Shown: one piece after another, positions 21,651 to 24,421 of the stretch | Layout of the letters: every line of letters starts with the position of its first letter | How positions within the stretch are numbered: the first letter of the stretch is position 1 | Origin: Candidatus Parcubacteria bacterium | GTDB taxonomy: Bacteria > Patescibacteriota > Minisyncoccia > Phycocordibacterales > GCA-2747955 | DNA length: 24,421 nt | Reading direction: 5' to 3' | NCBI GenBank assembly: GCA_027024305.1 | Contig: JALVSO010000072.1 | Span: 1 to 24,421, forward strand | Notes under the pieces: model-generated | What the model was told of the DNA's origin: nothing | Database searches by the model: none | What the model saw: the letters and a program-made list of their open reading frames with translations, nothing else | Program-made: the position numbers and the translations under genes

Positions 21651-21681
21651 CTTTTATTCCGAAAACTTGGAGGAATAAAAG
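21651..21681. other. Perfect 10-bp stem-loop
   Basis: CTTTTATTCC (21651-21660) pairs with GGAATAAAAG (21672-21681) around an 11-nt loop containing GGAGG-like sequence on its edge. Function unknown. The rest of 21682-21761 shows nothing recognisable apart from an AATCT motif repeated twice. Confidence 0.5.
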
Positions 21682-21761
21682 CTGAAAAAGCGGGGCTAGG
21701 TAAAATCTGTTTGAAAAACTAATAATCTATTTTTCTAACAATAATCTGTTTTTAACCGTGT

Positions 21762-21767
21762 TATAAT
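21762..21767 (+). promoter_or_regulatory. -10 element for the leaderless tgt gene
   Basis: TATAAT ends 6 nt before the ATG at 21774, predicting transcription from the A of the start codon. Confidence 0.6.
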
Positions 21768-21773
21768 TTCCCC

Positions 21774-23147
21774 ATGAAAAAAGAAAGTTTTTTTCAATTT
21801 AAGATTGAAAAAAAATTAAAGGATAAAGACGGAAAAACTTTTCTCGGTAGAGCGGGAGTTTTTAATACTCCCCATGGAGAAATTAAAACTCCGGCCTTTG
21901 CTGCCGTGGGAACCAAGGCGACCATGAAAGGTATCAGCCCGGAACAACTGAAAGATTTAAATGCTCAAATCTTTTTGGCCAACACCTATCACCTTTTTTT
22001 ATCTCCCGGACCGGAGATTATCAAAAAAGCCGGAGGGCTTCATAATTTTTCTAACTGGCATGGCCCCATTATGACCGACTCCGGAGGCTTTCAGGCTTTT
22101 TCTCTGGGGGCGGCTTTTGGGGAGAATATTTCCAAAATCGCCAAGGATGATTCCGGTTTCCAGCAGGTGGCTAAGAATAAAACCAAGTCCTGTGATGCCA
22201 CCTGTGAAGATAAAAAAAATAAACTGGCCAAGATCACCGAAGAGGGAGTGGCTTTTCGAAATTATAAGACCGGAGAAAAACTTTTTTTCTCGCCGGAGAA
22301 ATCCATGCAGATTCAGGAAGATTTGGGGGCCGATATTATTTTTGCCTTTGATGAATGTACTTCGCCCCAGGCCAGCTATGAATACCAGAGAGAGGCCATG
22401 GAGAGAACTCATCGCTGGGCTCTGCGTTCCCTGGAAGAACATCAAAAATTGGAAAAGAAGAAATTTAATTTTTTGAATTCGGTGAAAAATAAGGTTGCCG
22501 GCTTGAAAGATAAAGTTTTTTCCAACAAGCCGGGAGAGTCAGTATCTACAGACAGAACCATACCCGACACCCCCGGCTTGTATCCCCAGGCCCTTTTTGG
22601 CATTGTCCAGGGTGGTCGTTTTGAGGATTTACGAAAGGAATCGGCGGAATTTATCGGTTCCATGGATTTTGAAGGTTTTGGTATTGGCGGTTCTTTTGAT
22701 AAGGATGATATGAAAAAGGCGGTGGCGGTGGTCAATAGAATTTTGCCGGAAAATAAACCCAGGCATCTGTTGGGCATTGGAGAGGTTATAGATTTATTTG
22801 AGGGGGTGGAAAATGGGGTGGATTTTTTTGACTGCGTGGCTCCCACTCGCATGGCTCGCCACGGGACTCTGCATACGGAGAATGGTAAAATCAATATTGA
22901 AAATGCCGGATTTAAAGATGATTTTAGTCCTCCGGATAAAAGTTGCCGGTGTTATACCTGTCAAAATTATTCTCGGGCCTATCTCCGCCACCTTCTTAGA
23001 GAAAAGGAAACCTTCGGCATAACCCTGGCTTCAATTCACAATCTTTATTTTATCGTCAATCTGGTTCATAGGATTAGAGAGAGTATTTTGGAGGATAGAT
23101 TTTTTGAGTTTAAGAAATCCTTTTTAAAAAGCTACTACAAAAAGTAA
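21774..23147 (+). CDS. tgt: tRNA-guanine transglycosylase with two insertions
   Basis: Exchanges guanine-34 of GUN-anticodon tRNAs for a queuosine precursor. It has the general-acid Asp102 in MTDSGGFQAFSLG, FDECTSP, FGIVQGG, LGIGEV and the nucleophile region NGVDFFDCVAPTRMAR. The zinc site is CRCYTCQNYSRAYLRH, followed by IHNLYF. At 457 residues it is about 80 longer than typical bacterial Tgt. The excess is two Lys-rich insertions, about residues 113-151 (with a CDATC pair) and 225-270. The first lies right after the active-site Asp loop, the second between RWALRSLEE and LFGIVQGG. Outside these the family match is continuous. No TGA; stop TAA. No other queuosine gene lies nearby. Confidence 0.95.
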   Translation: MKKESFFQFKIEKKLKDKDGKTFLGRAGVFNTPHGEIKTPAFAAVGTKATMKGISPEQLKDLNAQIFLANTYHLFLSPGPEIIKKAGGLHNFSNWHGPIMTDSGGFQAFSLGAAFGENISKIAKDDSGFQQVAKNKTKSCDATCEDKKNKLAKITEEGVAFRNYKTGEKLFFSPEKSMQIQEDLGADIIFAFDECTSPQASYEYQREAMERTHRWALRSLEEHQKLEKKKFNFLNSVKNKVAGLKDKVFSNKPGESVSTDRTIPDTPGLYPQALFGIVQGGRFEDLRKESAEFIGSMDFEGFGIGGSFDKDDMKKAVAVVNRILPENKPRHLLGIGEVIDLFEGVENGVDFFDCVAPTRMARHGTLHTENGKINIENAGFKDDFSPPDKSCRCYTCQNYSRAYLRHLLREKETFGITLASIHNLYFIVNLVHRIRESILEDRFFEFKKSFLKSYYKK

Positions 23148-23164
23148 TTTTGCAAGCTCCCTGT

Positions 23165-23189
23165 TTGCAAGCTCCCCGGGTGCTTGCAA
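23165..23189. repeat. Palindrome upstream of RAYT 2
   Basis: TTGCAAGC, spacer TCCCCGGGT, GCTTGCAA. A partial copy (TTTGCAAGCTCC-like) sits just before it at about 23150-23160. The same 25 nt recur at 23924-23948 in the same orientation. It is unrelated to the REP family around RAYT 1. Confidence 0.85.
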
Positions 23190-23224
23190 TTGCAAAGCTT
23201 ATCAGAAGATGATAATCTGTTTGT

Positions 23225-23905
23225 ATGTCACAAAAAAGAGAATTTTATATTGAAGAATATTATCATGTTTTCAATCGAGGGGTTGATAAAAGAGAAATAT
23301 TTTTAGATAAAGGTGATTTATATTATTTTTTTGACGCTATACAAATTGCTAATAAGATAACTCCTATAAAAAACTCAAGAATGAAAAACAATAGAAAAAA
23401 AGAAAAACAGAAAGCAAAAGAAGAAGAAAAATTAGTTGAAATCATAGCCTATTGTTTATTGCCAAATCATTTTCATTTTGTTTTAAAAGAAATTAGGGAG
23501 GGTGGAATTTCTAAATTTATGAGTAAATTGGGCGGTTCATATTCTCAATATTTCAATTCAAAATATGATAGATCGGGAACTTTATTTCAAGGAAGATTTA
23601 AAGCGAAAAGATTAACGGGAGAAAGTAAAAAAGATTTTGATTTAGAAGTTGTTACAGCTTATGTAAATATGAATTATAAACATCATAATTATGATTTTAA
23701 AAAAGACTTAATCAAATCTTCAATTTTTGAATTCTTGGGAGAGGAAAGGGGAGAATTGATTTGTAATCAAGAACAAATAGAAAGGCAGATTAGTTACATT
23801 GGAGATTTAAAAAAATATAAAAAATGAATCAAAGCACTATCAAAAGAATTTACGAAAAATCATAATAAAAACCCTAAGCTATTAAGTTTTAGTGAATTGG
23901 AATAA
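23225..23905 (+). CDS. REP-associated tyrosine transposase (RAYT), copy 2 (UGA read as Trp)
   Basis: The 226-residue product is a paralogue of the gene at 8236. It begins EEYYHVFNRGVDKREIF, with the HUH motif in CLLPNHFHFVLKE (about residues 78-90), GGISKFMSKLGGSYSQYF, RSGTLFQGRFKAKR and the tyrosine region VVTAYVNMNYKHH. TGA at 23825 is followed by a further 26 residues to TAA at 23903, so UGA is read through here too; this gene thus follows the host code. The two RAYTs share only the core motifs, and each is flanked by its own palindrome family. GATAAT ends 8 nt before the ATG. Codon use is more AT-rich than in the core genes. Confidence 0.9.
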
Positions 23906-23923
23906 CTTTTCACTTTGCAAGCT

Positions 23924-23948
23924 TTGCAAGCTCCCCGGGTGCTTGCAA
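23924..23948. repeat. Palindrome downstream of RAYT 2
   Basis: Identical 25-nt copy of 23165-23189, preceded by a partial TTTGCAAGC at 23914-23922. It lies 18 nt after the RAYT 2 stop. Mirror-placed copies around the transposase mark the extent of the mobile unit. Confidence 0.85.
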
Positions 23949-23968
23949 AGAATCTAATGAGGAATAAT

Positions 23969-24355
23969 ATGAAAATAGAAAAAGAGATACAAAAAGTTTT
24001 GGATTATCTAGATAAAATAAATGTAAAATATGAAAGCTTTTTTCATGAAGAAGTTTTTACGGTGGAGGATGTGAAGAATTTACCGGTGGAAATTCCCGGC
24101 AGGGGGGTGAAGACTTTATTTTTGCGAGATAGAAAGGGTAAGAAGTTTTATCTTCTTTCGGTCTGGGATGAAAAGGAAAAAGTTGATTTGAGGGATTTGG
24201 CTTTTAGGTTGGGTAAGAAAAAGCTGATCTTTGCCACCGATGAAAATTTAGCGGAAAAATTGATGGTGAAAAGCGGTTCTATTTCTCCTCTGGCTTTAAT
24301 GTCCGACCTCCGGGTTGGGTGAAATCCCTCGCCTTCAGGCGAAGACTTCAGTTAG
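23969..24355 (+). pseudogene. YbaK/ProX-type aminoacyl-tRNA editing domain, truncated by IS200/IS605
   Basis: Stand-alone trans-editing domains of this family deacylate mischarged tRNA-Pro or similar tRNAs. Visible features are a fold start with YLDKINVKYESFFHEEVFTVED, KTLFLRDRKGKKFYLLSVWD, KKLIFATDENLAEKLM and GSISPLALMSD, matching the ProX pattern (GxVSPFGLIND). Full-length members continue about 45 more residues. Here the frame leaves the family after LMSDLRVG (about 24319) and runs through a TGA into a short tail ending at TAG 24353. That tail is the left end of an IS200/IS605-type element. The product, about 117 native residues, probably lacks the last part of the fold. ATG 23969 is preceded by GAGG. 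The continuation should lie beyond the window. Confidence 0.75.
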
Positions 24356-24421
24356 TGATATAATAAACGATATGAATAACGCATATCGTAAATCATCACA
24401 CTCACTTTTCAAAATAGAAAT
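24320..24421 (+). mobile_element. Left end of an IS200/IS605-type element
   Basis: TCGCC/GGCGA with loop TTCA (24329-24342) is a subterminal hairpin of the kind found at IS200/IS605 left ends. It is followed by TATAAT (24359-24364) and a tnpA start 7 nt later. The exact left tip is not known but should be near 24315-24325, where homology to the ProX-like gene stops. The element continues past the window. Confidence 0.65.
24372..24421 (+). CDS. tnpA: IS200/IS605 transposase TnpA, N-terminal fragment
   Basis: Only 16 residues are inside the window: MNNAYRKSSHSLFKIE. The pattern RxxSHSxxxIxYH is the usual N-terminus of Y1 transposases of the IS200/IS605 group, which move as single-stranded DNA. 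The leaderless-type spacing (7 nt from TATAAT to ATG) agrees with host expression. The HUH and Tyr motifs lie outside the window, so completeness cannot be judged. Confidence 0.6.
   Translation, partial: MNNAYRKSSHSLFKIE

Noticed and set aside
103..23905. UGA as glycine (code 25)
   Set aside because: The diagnostic sites are Trp or aromatic positions (RNase HI, SerRS, IF-3, SIMPL, VirB2-like). Only the Pth GLGNP site favours Gly.
103..23905. UGA as selenocysteine or as real nonsense mutations
   Set aside because: There are 26 sites in 13 essential-type genes, none at Cys/Sec positions, with no frameshifts and no TAA or TAG interruptions. Neither selenoproteins nor pseudogenization explains this.

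Overview
The window looks like a piece of a reduced bacterial chromosome of the Candidate Phyla Radiation / Patescibacteria type. Pointers are the single-copy core genes in scattered small operons, VirB2/TrbC-like small membrane proteins, a SIMPL-domain protein, Cys-rich repeat surface proteins and REP-associated transposases. The central observation is the genetic code. Thirteen recognisable genes are interrupted only by in-frame UGA codons (26 in all), and where the family is well known these fall on tryptophan positions: RNase HI W81 and W90, the SerRS E-A-W-x-P-G motif, and membrane proteins with a conserved W or Y. Every gene of this set, 26 of 26, ends in TAA or TAG. I therefore annotated these genes through UGA as Trp. 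This differs from the UGA=Gly code known in Gracilibacteria and Absconditabacteria.

Layout. 103-3363: serS, a REP hairpin pair, a small signal-anchored protein, two VirB2-like membrane proteins and lepB on the minus strand. 3463-8185: a small Cys-rich protein, pth, the minus-strand operon infC-rpmI-rplT, a HIT protein, pilC and a holB-like gene. 8184-10303: a RAYT transposase flanked by, and containing, a palindromic REP family, followed by a DEDDh exonuclease and rnhA. 10348-14809: a VirB2-like protein, a small secreted protein (minus), an 883-residue polytopic membrane protein and a 47-residue membrane peptide. 14882-20865: typA, a four-repeat Cys-rich surface protein (minus), an Ada-like zinc-site membrane protein (minus), rpmA, ftsA, a small winged-helix-like protein (minus) and a SIMPL protein. 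20866-21773: tRNA-Ile(GAT) in a repeat-rich, rearranged stretch. 21774-24421: tgt, a second RAYT with its own palindrome, a YbaK/ProX-like editing gene cut short by an apparent IS200/IS605 insertion, and the start of that element's tnpA.

Two expression dialects coexist. Most core genes have no Shine-Dalgarno sequence, and a -10 hexamer ends 6-10 nt before the start codon (exactly 6 nt in seven genes), which predicts leaderless mRNAs. Four small stand-alone genes (1582-1869, 3463-3663, 11419-11805, 19753-20013) instead have full promoters, leaders with GGGAG or AGGAG(G) sites, only TGG for Trp, a UGA stop and a terminator hairpin right at that stop. If UGA is sense in this cell, those four transcripts would lack any stop codon before their terminator. 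They are the best candidates for recently acquired genes or an undescribed class of cassettes.
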